Shown here: positions 35,555 to 48,438 of the stretch, in pieces
How positions within the stretch are numbered: the first letter of the stretch is position 1
Layout of the letters: each line of letters begins with the position of its first letter
Origin: Rotaria macrura
Lineage: Eukaryota > Rotifera > Eurotatoria > Philodinida > Philodinidae
Assembly (NCBI GenBank): GCA_900239685.1
Contig: OENT01000226.1
Coordinates: 8,150 to 72,149, forward strand
Direction of reading: 5' to 3'
Length of the DNA: 64,000 bases
Position numbers and translations under genes: made by a program
Notes under the pieces: generated by a model
The model's input: the letters and a program-made list of their open reading frames with translations, nothing else
Database searches by the model: none
What the model was told of the DNA's origin: nothing

Positions 35555-38500
35555 ACGAGTAACTTCAGAAAAAAACTATTAACAACAAATAAACGATATA
35601 TTTTACAAATCACGACTCATCTAATATGCACCGATATTGATCTTAACTCTGCTTTCATAGAAATACATACAAGGTGCTTTATGGTAATCGTGGTTATGAA
35701 TGTGAATGTGTATTAAAATGCATATTTTGTAAATCTGTCTATAGGATATGTTTATGGGTGATCATACGATAGCTTAGTTAAATGAAGAGGAACCATCATA
35801 AGATGAATCTCGATTGAAATTTAGGTCCATTAATTTATAACTGTGATAATTTAAACCTTGATTAGTTTTACTTTCATCAGATTTTCTGCATTCAACTTAC
35901 TTCCTCTAAATCATAAATTATTAAATGTAAAGATTATTCGATGCTACAAGCGATGAAATGAGTGTTCCATAAACTACCATGATCAAATGATACTTACTCT
36001 CTCAATCGATTTTCTCTTATATGATTGAATTTTCCTTGAACATAAAATTTATTGATTACATATCCTTCTAATTATGTGTATCGTAATAGATCATACTGTT
36101 AAATCTAAAATCGAATGCTCTGATTAACAAAATACTTTGAATAAGATATTTTCGCTGCATCCAAAATTCAAAGTAACAGAAATGATGCTACATAATTTGA
36201 ATCCTAAATACAATGTTCTATTCCGCTTCTCTTTGTCGGAGAAAATGACTTCTCACTAGGATATGAATATAATTTTCACAGTTTTTTTCAAATTCATATA
36301 CCTGCCCTTATGGCAACTCGCACTATCTCGAAAGTATGCACTGGAAAACAAACCGATTCAAACCACGGGTTACAGAATCAGCCGATATCTATACACAACC
36401 GCAACTAGTCTTGTCCTTACTATTTTTTAATAGTATAAAATGGCAAGTCTCAAACTGAACTAGCTGTTTTACATGATATTCATTTCACACTTACATACTC
36501 TCGTCTATCTCTTATCTGACAAAGTACCAAACAATGACGCAGTAAACTTCAGTCTAAATAGTAGATGTATTATCGAACGTTGAAACTTTCTTATGTACTG
36601 CCAGTTTATTCAAAAACATTTCCACGTGCAGTTCTAACAGATTGCACGGAGCCATATCCGTCATTCTAAACGATTTCTCGATTCATATAAATAGCAATGG
36701 TTTTCGACCTTTTCATATTCACACGAAACTATCGAACCCCCCACAGTATATAAAATGCCGTGCAGGGTCAGATATGATTTTATGCTTTTTCACATTGCTA
36801 TCATAGATTAAGTAGATAGTAACAAGGAACTATAAATAGTTGTAATGCTTTAGATACAGAATCAAGGTACAGGATTAAATTCGTAGGAATATTTGTATTG
36901 ATGTTAGGTTCGGTAAGAAACTTTCTTTTACACTTGATATAACGTGTTGTTACGAAAATCTGCTATTTTTTCTTCGGAATCAAAGAGGATCTTTTCGCAT
37001 ATCCACTAGAAGTACTGTTTTTTTGTGTATGATATATATCAATTCTAAAAATGAACCCTTTATCGCACAATGTTCTTCAAGATTTACTACTAAAACGATT
37101 AACACTTGAAAGCAACGAACTAAACTGCATTCACATACAACTTCGAGGTCAGCAGAGTATGACGGAGAATTTTCTGCTCATATGTCATCGATCACTGACA
37201 TTCTTGCTAACACACATCTTCAACATTGTCTTTCGAACTTCGACTAACATTAAGATCTATTGTCGACGGATTATTTGCAGAAAAAAATGTTACCACAAAA
37301 TTATTTTTTTTCTCTTATCAGTAACTAGTATATTAGAGAAACTTTGATAGTCAACACAGTTCGATAAGATGCATAGTGATCCATCAACAAATGAACAATC
37401 AACCATTTTCTTAGAAAAAAGTGATCTACCGTCCTCTGATTTGATATAGTGCTATCAATACAGAAATGACTGACTGGTCCCAATAAAATTAATCACCATA
37501 CGTAACCAATATTGGTTGATACCTTTTTTTTATCGTTTTCTTATTGTATCTTATTCGAACCATTAGTATCACTGCCAATATCTCAACATTTTCATAAATT
37601 TTCTTCCGTTTTATCTTATTTAAACGCTCTCATTTATTTCTTGATTTTGATTAGTTTAGTCATGAAACTACTGTTGTTGGTTATCTTTTATGTATTCTGA
37701 CCGGTGACGTCTACCTTGAATTATTTTCACCATCATTCTTCATAAACTTGTCTAGAACATCGATCATGTAGCTACAGAAATCATTTTTTAAAAGATTAGA
37801 AACGAGTGAGTTATTCCATCACAACTACTTAATAAGAAAAAGAAAGATTTTATATTTCATGAACCACCATATATTGGCTTGAGTTCGGTTGATGATTCAA
37901 CAAAATAACATATATACTTCTAGCAAGCCTGGGTACACTCTTATGTTAATATATTGACTTATTACAGGTCGATGCCTACTGATAAAGAGATGAGATAAAA
38001 CAATTTACAATGTAGACATCATTCGATGCATGTCTGCATAGTCAACAATTTTGGCCTACAATAATGTTTGAACATTGCAGTAACCTGTTTCAAAAGAAAG
38101 TGGTCAGGAATCTTCTTATCGTACAATTCAAAGTGTATTGTACGATGATGCTTGCCTTACGAATTACACTTGACGAAAAATCTTAAGAGCTCTGCATTAG
38201 ATTTAGTGATCGTAAACTAGGACAGAATAAGTCGTAAAACTGACTGCACTTAATCTCTATGATGATGATATTATCAATAGAATTTTAATGCACCCGATAT
38301 TTTATTGTCTAAAGCACAAATATATATGGTATACTGCTAAGATAAAGAGTAAAGTGCACTTGGCTTCTAGTTGTAAAACGCCGACGGTAAGTATCCATTA
38401 CGAGATCTTTTCATTTGCTGTTAAAATGATTGGTTTTTCTTCGCAATTGACTCAGTTCTTATGCATGAGAGCACACAAAAAGAGACTTGAATTAATAGAG

Positions 38501-39240
38501 AAAAATTCGAAAGCTTTAGTCAAAGCAACTGTGAACTTTAACTGAAATGCCGTATGTCGACGTTTTTGGTCTCGAAACTTTGACTCGTACAACTCTTTCT
38601 CTTTCATGTTAGGCGTATGCTTGTTTTTAAATCGATGAGAAGAAGTTGACTATATGAAACTCTTTTTTCGAACCCCGTCAGATCAGCACATTCAATTCTA
38701 TTGATAGATCATGAAATTTTCCAAGATGCCTTGAAGCTATATGAAAATAAGAGATGGTTCAAACTATGAAAAAAAATGACGTCCGCGATGACTTGCAAGA
38801 GATAGAAGTATTTTTTGGTTTGACCCATATGCAACTTGATTTGAGTGACTTTCTTCAAAGGAGGTCAAGGAAAAGCAAGTTTCTATGAACTTGAAAATTC
38901 TCAATTCATACAATTCGAATTTTAGAGAACTATTGAAAACATTAAGTTTGGATTTCAGTAAGTCTACATGCTTGAACAGTCCCTTTGAACTGCGAAACCA
39001 CCACTAAAACTTGAAAAATCTTACTTTTTAATAAAATGATCAGGTAATTATACTGTATCAATAGTACCGAAAACTACATTCATTTCTCTGGCGATCTATA
39101 GAATACGTTTCGATTGATCTTTGAGATTTTAGTTGGTTAATTGCTATAGTCTCTGCCCTAATCGCGTAAGACACTTTGAATTATGTATGTGTATAATTTA
39201 TCCAATTTACTTGTGTCATATCCTTTAGTTACTTCGTGCG
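35555..39240. other. Intergenic, no supported gene
   Basis: AT-rich. ORFs at 37051-37347, 37512-37700 and 38288-38545 show no recognisable motifs. A TTAG acceptor-like site lies just before the next gene's ATG. Confidence 0.45.
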
Positions 39241-41766
39241 ATGAAACCCAGCTACACATCTACACTTAACCAAGACGAAGACGACAATATCGAAATGCAG
39301 AATACAGTAGTAGATGATGAACAACACTCAACGCTTGCTGTTGAAATGACCGAAGAATACCATCGATCACAACCTAAGTAAGTAGTTCATAATACCAACA
39401 GTCATAAAAGATATATTCTATTCCTTCTTTTCCTGGCGACGTTGGCTACATGCTTTAAAATCAGTACGCAGTAGATACGTATATATTATAATGGTATCAG
39501 TTCTTGTCATCAGTGGCATTACGATCGCCTCTGGTGGTTATCATACAACACAAAAAGAGCAACCAATCAGTATCGAAAAACAAAGTAAGACATACAACTC
39601 AAGACTCTTCATCGATAAAAGGATAAGATTTATACATACAGATTCATTTTTAAGGTTTAATGTGATATAACTGTAACTGAATAACTATATCACAGGTATA
39701 CACTCACGTTCTCTGTTATGCATTGCTATTAAAGATATTATCTGATGTTAGTAGAAATGCCGAGAAATCAAACACGTCCCACTCTTACATATCGCATGTT
39801 CAATTCTTTCAGTAATCAAAAGCATACCAAAGCCTGTTTTTTTCTAGCGATTAAATTTAAACTATCTAAGCTTTATGCATAATGATTTTCACGACTTTAT
39901 ATTAATTCACGCAGAATTTCATCATGTATTGTATTTGTTTGTGGATTAAAAACCAATGCGGATGAAAATCATATTCATTTTCATTGATTCGCTTAAATAT
40001 TGAGTAATTTATGGCTTCTAGACAAAGAATTTGCCAAATTGTCTGGATGGGGAATGCTCAAAATTAATCCGAACGCCTTTATGTCAATAATATATCAAAA
40101 TTTTAAAGTTTCAATTTACAAGCGAGACAGCAATGAATCCAATTCAGAACAATATTACTATTCTCCAGCACTTATTTTTGATCCTGCCTCTCCAGTTTAT
40201 TCTTATAATGCATTCGCTAAGAGACATGAAATAAGTTTCACAGTAATGATGTGGGATGACTCGTACGAAGACTTCATCTGTGAAGCAGTGTCAAGAAAGT
40301 TGGGACATAAAGTTGCTCGTGAGGATATATTAACATTACCGATAGAAGAAATTCGTATGGACGTTAGTGGACAGTGGGATGACTATGAAATGATCAACAA
40401 GTGGACATCTTATGCTAGTCAGCCAGCAAATTTCGATTTTCGTATGATATGCAAAACTGTAGAGACATGCAAAGAAGTCATCGAAACGATGAAGTCGAAT
40501 CCAAAACATATACTATCCGATCTAGTTGTCTATTACAGTCTTCAGAGTCAGAAGAGTGCAAGAAGATTGTTATCAATAAGGGCAGAACATATACAATCTT
40601 CAACACTCTTCAGTGTATTGAATCAAAAGTTCGCCGATCAAGATGTCGTCTACTTGCAGGCCGATGATGCGAAAAGGTTATCTTTAGAGATTGCTACCAA
40701 CGTCATGGCAACCGAAGTGGTTGACGATGAGTTCGTCAGTCAGGATCAACAAGTGACTATTGCAAATCTTCTGAATAACATTTTGAAATTCAAGACCGTT
40801 TCTACGCAAATGTTTGAGACACATATGTGGAATTCGGTATTCTGGCAAGATGAAAACGCTCGACCAGATAAAACAGTTAAGATGTTGAACGATTTTTTCA
40901 ACAGAAGTGACGATAAACTCAAAGAATTAATCAAAACAGAAATGCAAAGAAAACAATCCGCTAGTGGAAATATTGGCGGAGGAATTCCCTTTCTCGAGGG
41001 TCTTGTTAGTGCCAACGTTGGAGGAGGTATTAGTTTGGAAAATATGGACAAAGAGGAACGAGTTAAAATTTTAGAAGCAGTTAGTGAATTGAAACACGTT
41101 AGTGAATGGAATGGTGAAAGTTTTACTCCAAAATCACTTTTGCTTAGTCGAATAAATTTAGCCGTACTACGAACAAACTCTCAAATTACAACAACACAGG
41201 TTCGTGTGACAAAAACCTCGTCAGAATTGAGCACTAGAATCAATATTGTCAATGATACACAAATCCTAGGCAATCTACGTAAGGTTACCGAGATCGAGAC
41301 AGTCATGAATCGAGAATGCAGAAAACACACAGAAGCTATTCGAAACGATACACTACTTATCCGTGAGCAGGTTGAAGAAATGAAGAAAAAACAAGAACAG
41401 CTTATACCCACTAACTTCGTTTATGTTCAATTTCCACAACAACCGACTCCAAAAGATATATGGGCATTATTTGAATGGGAGGATGTCACTTCTCAATACT
41501 CGGGAGTCTTCTTCAGAGCCGAGGGTTCAAATGCAGCATCGTTTGGAACCGTTCAGACCGAAAACAATCCCGGTTTAACGAACATTGCTAAGTGTTCTGG
41601 CATTCGTGACTCAGTGCATCAAGTGGATTTCACATCCATGAGTGGATGGAGTCCTGCATTTCATACGGGTGGAAATGATGATTGGCGTAGCTGCTTAAAA
41701 TTTCATGTACGACCAGGTGAAGTACGACCGATAAATATGGCTATTAGAATATGGAAACGTGTTTAG
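39241..41766 (+). CDS. Type II membrane protein with tail-collar-like C-terminal domain, 3 exons
   Basis: Exons 39241-39377, 39472-39584 and 40022-41766 give 664 residues. Phases agree; the second exon's acceptor (ACGCAG) lacks a pyrimidine tract and is the least sure point. Residues 1-46 are acidic and probably cytoplasmic; exon 2 supplies one membrane segment (YVYIIMVSVLVISGITIA); the rest should face outward. Residues about 85-500 were not recognised. They include a Gly-rich patch (NIGGGIPF, NVGGGISLE) and a Glu/Lys-rich probable coiled coil near VEEMKKKQEQL. The last ~115 residues (FVYVQFPQQPTPKDIW, YSGVFFRAEGSNAASFGTVQ, EVRPINMAIRIWKR) resemble the tail-collar-like domain seen at the C-terminus of various invertebrate proteins. 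A role in surface binding is only a guess. Confidence 0.65.
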
Positions 41767-44700
41767 ATTTCTAACATATTTTGACATTAACAAGAAACTA
41801 TACTTCAGCAGTAGGAATGAGTGAGTCTGTGTGTGTCATGGATATTTGTTTGTTCTACATCCATAATGTAGTTTTGGGAGCATGATCATTTTCTAATTCG
41901 GCTAATTTGTCAATATACATTTTTTTCAAAAGCAAAAATTTGAAAAAATGTATACATGCTTTTATGCATGCATGGGCACACTCCTCAAAAATTGGCCTGT
42001 ATGATGTACAGGATTTTAAACTCTGAATCAATTCAAAACAACTCATTGAATAATTTGATAAGAGAATAATGGTGAGATGAAGTGGCGAATTCTGCGCTGG
42101 AAACGTCTTATCTTTGAAAATGCAGATAAATTTTTACGAACGTATTTTTGAAAGACTTTTGGTGGCGCAGATTTCATGAGCTTTTGTAAATTATTCTCAT
42201 CGCCGCCTCACCATGTTTGAATTACAGAAATTCGCATTTTGATAATGATTGAGAGAGAGAGAGAGACAGACAGAAGCTACACGTTCAATATGTTTAGTGT
42301 AAATATGGAAACATTGAAATACAATACAAGTTAGCTTTTCTCGATCGACTCCTACTCAAGCAGACAAATGTGAAGAATTCACGCGTTGAACACATGGAGA
42401 AATGTCAGAATTTGGGCGTTTTTAAAGTTGATAGATTTATGACTTTAACATCGATTAAAAGCGTTGCGAAGTGAACGTGTTAAAACGCAAAAATTCGGAC
42501 ACTTTTCATAAGTTTATCGGCGTTCAAGAAAAACCACTTTTAAGCTATTGCACATAGTTCATAGTTTAACGCGCTGTAATTAGCTAATACTTACTGCAGG
42601 GTAGATTCGACCAAGTATACTTATACTTACGAGGAAGCCAAATAACGATTAGAGCAAACTTAATTTATGTATAGATGATTTAAATTTTCTACTTATACAA
42701 AACATAATTTACATACACTGCCAGTGCGTCAATGGTGAAAAGTACGATCTAGTTGAAAATCAGCAAATACAATTTATTTTATCTATGTCCTTTTTGGTTA
42801 AAATCGATTATTATGGCACTTCTAAACCTAATTTTTTTCGAGTTTTTTAAAATACAATAATGATTAAAATCAGGTAAATTTCTAAAACAATCGATTTTTA
42901 TTAGATATTTGATTGCTAATCAATTTTAACATGAATATTGGAGATATTATTTGAATTTCAATCTAACTATATTTGGTTTCAATTGAAAGATTTAACTTTT
43001 TATCGATTAAAACTTGAAACCGAGAAAAGAGTGCTTTTAGGGTCACTACAATGAAAACCAATCTTACGAAAATTTAATTGATTTTAAACTTTATTTTGAC
43101 GAGAAATTTTAGACGATTTTTAATCATAGACAATGGATACAAATTAGCTGTCTTCTACGTTGAAGTGGTGAATTCGAGTTCGGAGAAAAGGTGTTGTTTG
43201 TTAATTCTAGGAAGCACATGTGATATTATTTTTCGAAATAAAGTTTCTACAACTACAAGTATTTTTAATCGAATTCGAACACAAACAGGCACATTTAGTT
43301 GTGGATGTATGCATCACACAATACTAGACTAAAATGAGAGAAATACTAAGCAAGTGCTTCATGGATAGATGATCATATCGAATCATGTAAAAACGAACTC
43401 TATGGAATATAAAATTAATCGAGTTTATTCATTATAAATTAATGATATAAAAGCTTAATGTCCGATTTTGAACTAATCTCTGTGCTTGTTTTCCTTATCT
43501 CAATCGAAGTGGAAGCACTTGGCATTCATAAATGCTAAGTTACGCTTTACTTCGAATATATTTCTCTTAAAACAGAATGGTACACGAATGAATCATAAAC
43601 AGCAATTAATTTCATATTATTTTTTCCTAACTCATTTAAACCGTTAAATATGCCTCTTAATACTCTTTGATTTCCTAAATTAGTCGAATACATGCGTTAA
43701 AACATGCTTATTTCTTTAATCTGTAAAGTAAACGAGTTTTATAGCGTTGATTTCATAAATATTGCCATTCAACGGGTTAAAACAGTGTTTCATCATTTTG
43801 GTATTTGCGTCGGTATGGAAGACGTTTTATGTTTCTGAATCAAGGAGTTTCTTCGCGGAAAATCAATTTGAGCACTGATTCTGAATATAAAGGTGAAATA
43901 ATACAGGAATAGTTGCAACGGTGGTCGAACCTAAAAAACTGTATTTTACTCCAAACAGTTGCATGGAGACGGTGGGGGGGGGGAGAGGGGCTGGGTGCCC
44001 GGATATTTCAAACGGAAGTATCAAGAATAAACCTCGTAAAGAGGCTAGCATATTGATAGACTGTGGTGCTTTATTATTATTGTAGACGAGTTGGCTCTTT
44101 GAATAAATTTGAGTTGGAAAGTGTAAAACACCAAGACAGAAATTCTTATGTTATCACGATGAAAAAAATATATTGATACACAAGACACTCAAAGAAAATA
44201 AATCAACCACGTTTTAAAATAATAAAAGTATTTCTCAGATTTTATATTTCTTCATGCATTTTCACTGATGGATGCGGGTACTTGATGCGAAAATGAACAG
44301 GTGTCGGTGTTTTTCGGCATGTGATGCACGGAAAGAGATTACACACTTAAATTCACACTCTGTATCTATTTGACACAAGATTCATGAAAGTGATGAAGTT
44401 TGCGTCTTTTTTAGAATCACTATTGAAATGTTTGCATAGAAAGATTTTAATATGCATTAATTAATTCAAATTGAAAATATTTAATGTATCAATATTAACT
44501 TCAAAATACTAATCCATATTTTGTCAGATAATAGATTATAAAGAGAAGAAATTAAGCATGAAAAATAACAAAAACAGAAGAATATCGATGTCCGTGGGAT
44601 CGAAAAGACAACATAACATTTGTATCTGCTACAGCTTTACAGTCAAGCGTTCTTTGTAATGAAAAAGCAATAGAATACATATATTTCTATTGAAGCATAT

Positions 44701-44993
44701 TTTTTCGATTTGTTAAAAGTTAACTTTTCTCCTATATTTATTAATCCTTCCTAAAATTTAATAATGTGTCTAATAATATACTTGACTACTAATTTAGGCG
44801 ATAAAGTTCCCGATTAGTACTGTTACCGAACAGCGTCTTAGTACCTTATATGAAAAACACCTATCTTTATCGTAAGTCGTCATATGTGTAACTGTGTGAT
44901 TTCATCGACAGAACTAAAAAAACGCATTGATAGATATATAGGTACAAATTTTGTCGCCTTTATTAAATCCATTTTACGTTTTACTTGTTTATC
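41767..44993. other. Intergenic, no supported gene
   Basis: AT-rich, with a (GA)n run near 42252 and a G-rich run near 43973-43990. A weak inverted pair (ATGGTGAG at 42069, CTCACCAT at 42207) may bound a 146-base mini-element, without a target duplication. ORFs at 43078-43332 and 43863-44051 are featureless. Confidence 0.4.
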
Positions 44994-45674
44994 ATGATTA
45001 GTAACGACGAATATGAATTTGCTTTAATTGACAACGAAGCAGATGCTCACGTATGTGCTAAGTTACTTGCGGAGGAATTTGCTTCACATAATCCTCTAGC
45101 AACTTTTGTTGGATTAACAGTTGAGCAATTTTTCCATGAACGAATGTTACCATTAGTACTCGATTCAATTGATGAAAAATTATCATTTCTTATAAGGCAT
45201 CGGGCAACGAAGGACATTGTCGCAGCAATCGTAGCCAGAGATCTATTTTTATATTGTGAGAAACGTCGACATGGGGCTTTTTGTGTTTCTAATAATGCAA
45301 TCAAAGATTTATTCGCAGAAATGTTCGATCACTTTATCCATGTTGATTTCAAGCAAGAATTAAAGCCTAATATGGTTTTATTTATTATGTCGGGTGCAAC
45401 AAAATCTAAATATTCAGGTCGAAATTTAGCTGCACAATTACGCATTCATGTATGTGCACACGCACGAAATACAAAAGGATTTCAGCATGCTTATATACAA
45501 ACATGCCATCCAGCAACAACTCATATCTACGTTAACAAATTGAATGGACAAGCATTGACGATTCTTAATCCGGCAGAATGGATATGGAAGAAAAAAGATG
45601 ATGATCTATCAAGACCATTTCAAGATTACAAAGACGAGCCAATTATCAATATTCTTGTCAATCTAAGCGAATAA
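44994..45674 (+). CDS. GNAT-like N-acetyltransferase, single exon
   Basis: 226 residues from ATG at 44994. The N-terminal part (EADAHVCAKLLAEEFASHNPL) and the strand FLIRHRATKDIVAAIVARDL look like the first helix and central strands of the GNAT fold. SKYSGRNLAAQLRIHVCAHA corresponds to the acetyl-CoA-binding turn and helix, where the usual Q/RxxGxG/A is seen as SKYSGRNLA. TKGFQHAYIQTCHPATTHIYVNKLNG fits the family's last strand and helix. Substrate is unknown: it could be a small amine or a protein. The frame is intact, intronless, and followed by AATAAA at 45687. The family call rests on pattern, not alignment. Confidence 0.6.
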   Translation: MISNDEYEFALIDNEADAHVCAKLLAEEFASHNPLATFVGLTVEQFFHERMLPLVLDSIDEKLSFLIRHRATKDIVAAIVARDLFLYCEKRRHGAFCVSNNAIKDLFAEMFDHFIHVDFKQELKPNMVLFIMSGATKSKYSGRNLAAQLRIHVCAHARNTKGFQHAYIQTCHPATTHIYVNKLNGQALTILNPAEWIWKKKDDDLSRPFQDYKDEPIINILVNLSE

Positions 45675-45739
45675 AATTAATACATCAATAAAGAATTTTT
45701 TAATTTTCAAATAAATCGTACACTTGGGTGTGGATTTTT

Positions 45740-47130
45740 GAAGACGACCCAGGGAATAAAAAAATCAATGTAATTTCAGTTAAATGGTTATTTTCGAACT
45801 TTTCCTCAGAAAAATTCGATGACTAAGATTATTTCCCCAAAATCGAAATTACCACCATACTTTCATTATTTTTCAATCACTTTCATCTCATGAATACCGG
45901 TTTTCCCTAAAAATCAAAATCACTCGATTACTTTCGTTTTTTCTACATCATTCTCATCAAATTATTTTCATGTTTTAACAAAACGCTAATAATACCAGTT
46001 GTTTCATTTTTTTCCCATCATTTTCATTCCGTTAAAAAACGTATTCATGCGAAATCAAAATCACATAATTACTTTCGTTACGTTTCCATTGTTTTCATCT
46101 AATGAGTTTAAGTTCTGTCGAAAAATGACAATTACCACAATGAATTTCATTATTTCTACATCATTTTCATTACATGATCCTCGTGTTTCCACAAAATCGT
46201 TTTAATACCAGTAGATTCAGTGTTCCTCCACCATTTTCATTTCGTTAAATTATGTTTCCCGAAAAACTCAAAATAACTACATGACATTCGTAATTTCTCC
46301 ATTATTTTCACTGTATGATTTTCATCTTTCCTCAAAATGGTCTTAATAGCGGTGGATTCACTCTTTCTGCATCATTTTCATTACGTTAAAATACATTTCC
46401 CGAAATAATCCAAACAACTAGATTAGATTCATTATTTTCTCACCGTTTTCATCTCATGATTTTCGTTAATGAGGAAAAATAGGAATTACTAGGTGACTCT
46501 CGTTTTTTCTAAACCATATACATCACATGAACACGATGTTTTCGAAAACGGTCGAAAAAGTGGTAGTTTTATTCCTTTTGGCAATTTTCATTCTTTTAAC
46601 AGATTTATTCAGCAAAAATCTAAATCATGGGATTTTTTTCAAGATTCTTGCACTGTTTTCATCGCATGTCTCTCTCTATTCTTGAAACATGAAAATCACT
46701 TACTCAGATTCAGTATTTTCTCATTGTTTTCATTTCATGACTTTCGTTACTAACGAAAAACAGAAATAACTACATGACTTTCGTTATTTCTGAATCATTG
46801 TTAGTTTATGATTTTCGTGTGTCAACGAAATCGTCTTAATGCCAGTACCTTCAGTATTGCTGGATCGTTTTCATTTTCCTGCATTAGGGTTCTCTCAAAA
46901 TAATTGTAATCACTAGATTAGATTCAGTATTTTCTCATCGTTTTCGTCTCATGATTTTGATGTTTTCACAAAATCGTCATAATACCGGTAGTTTCATTTC
47001 TTTGGCATCGTTATCATATGGTTACAGATCGTTTTTCAGAAAACTGGAAATCGCTTCATTGATTTAGTTTTTTATGCATCATTTTCATTTCAGTAATTCG
47101 GTTTTCTCGAAAACTGAAAATTGCTAGATG
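45740..47130. repeat. ~70-bp minisatellite, about 19 diverged copies
   Basis: The core word CATCATTTTCAT (with CATGATTTTCGT or CGTTAAA after it) returns every 70-71 bases; for example ATTTTCA-type cores at about 46163, 46233, 46304, 46374 and 46445. Each unit also carries an AAAATCGTnnTAATACC or AAAATCnnAATnACTA word. Copies differ freely, so the array is old. It starts just after the acetyltransferase's poly(A) signal. ORFs inside it are by-products. Confidence 0.85.
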
Positions 47131-47140
47131 ACTTTCATTG

Positions 47141-47215
47141 TTTTTCAGTAAAATTCAGCCGGCTACTGGAATTACATTTTTGGTTGAAAACGATTTGCCG
47201 AATTTTACTGAAAAA
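47141..47215. other. Perfect 16-bp inverted repeat at the minisatellite edge
   Basis: TTTTTCAGTAAAATTC (47141-47156) and its exact reverse complement (47200-47215) enclose 43 bases. It sits where the 70-bp array ends, and may be one end structure of a foldback insertion. Confidence 0.65.
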
Positions 47216-47219
47216 TGGT

Positions 47220-48433
47220 TGTCACGCATGAAATTGATTAAAAATACATCATTTAAATGGTGAATTCGGGTCACCACCATACGGTGTTCTTACACATATC
47301 ATTTTGGACTAAAATAGAACTTGTAAGAACAGAGAGGATGGCCAGCGCTGATGATTTCACATGAATATATGTATATTATTTACGGTAACTAGTCTATATC
47401 GCTCCGTAGAAAAAATGACTCTCGCAGTTCACCGCATAGCCCCGCGAAGGGCACTTAGAATGAGCTTTGCGAAAAGCTCAGGCGCTGCTTCCAGTACTTC
47501 CTAATAGCATTTAGTTCATCTTAATCATTTCATGAACATGATTTTGGTTAAAACTAAATCGTTTTCATGGCATGATTTAAGTGTCGAAATCATGCATGAC
47601 TTTAAAATAACTGAAAGATTATGTCCGTTTTACGATCGAAAATGGCATTTTTTTCATTTTCGACATCATTTCTTCCAGCAAAAAGTTTCATTAAAATGAT
47701 GTAATTTACATCATTTTTTGCCATTTTTTTATTCTATGTGGAGGAAATACACCTGTCCTCATTCTCATACATCGCATTCACATCCACACCTAGGGTCATT
47801 ATCAGACCACTTTTTCCTGTTTGGGTTGATTTAGTATACCTTAAACTCTAAGACACACTGACACACTAGATCGATTACGGTTTCGGATTTTTCAGATCCA
47901 TTTAATTTACAGTGTTGCATCAATTAATGATATGTCTTTCATTATTTATTCAGTTTGTTGCGTGTATGATATACTGGTAGAAAAAGAATCACACTTCTGT
48001 ATAATGGCAAAGCTTATTTTGATCAGCTTCAATGCTACAGATACAGAATCTATGATCAAAATGAAACATTCGTCGAAATTCATCCTCTCCAATAGGTTAA
48101 ACAAACAAATGCGCAAATCTCATTTGTTCGGACATATGATTTAGTGAGGTCAGGCGAGATTCGTATATAGATCGTTGTCTCAGAAATCCTTCATCACATC
48201 ACGCTAGAAGATTTTTGAAAGATCTAACTCTTCTGTACGATAATAGTATAGGATTATAGAAAATCTATTACGACAATAACATCTGATCAAACACGTATAG
48301 TGCGACCTAGTGTAAGATTTGTGAGGCCATAATTCTTTATACGATTTCATCTGATCTCACAAGACCTCATATCAAATTGTTTTTAACCGGACCATTGTCG
48401 AAGTAGAAAAAATATCCTTTTTAAGCATAGACA
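47220..48433. other. Intergenic, no supported gene
   Basis: Mixed sequence with a modest GC-rich stretch at about 47400-47510 and low-complexity T-rich runs. The ORF at 47932-48144 is featureless. Confidence 0.4.
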
Positions 48434-48438
48434 TTATC

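Noticed and set aside
42069-42214. Possible 146-base MITE with ATGGTGAG/CTCACCAT ends
   Set aside because: Inverted similarity is short and patchy and flanks show no duplication.
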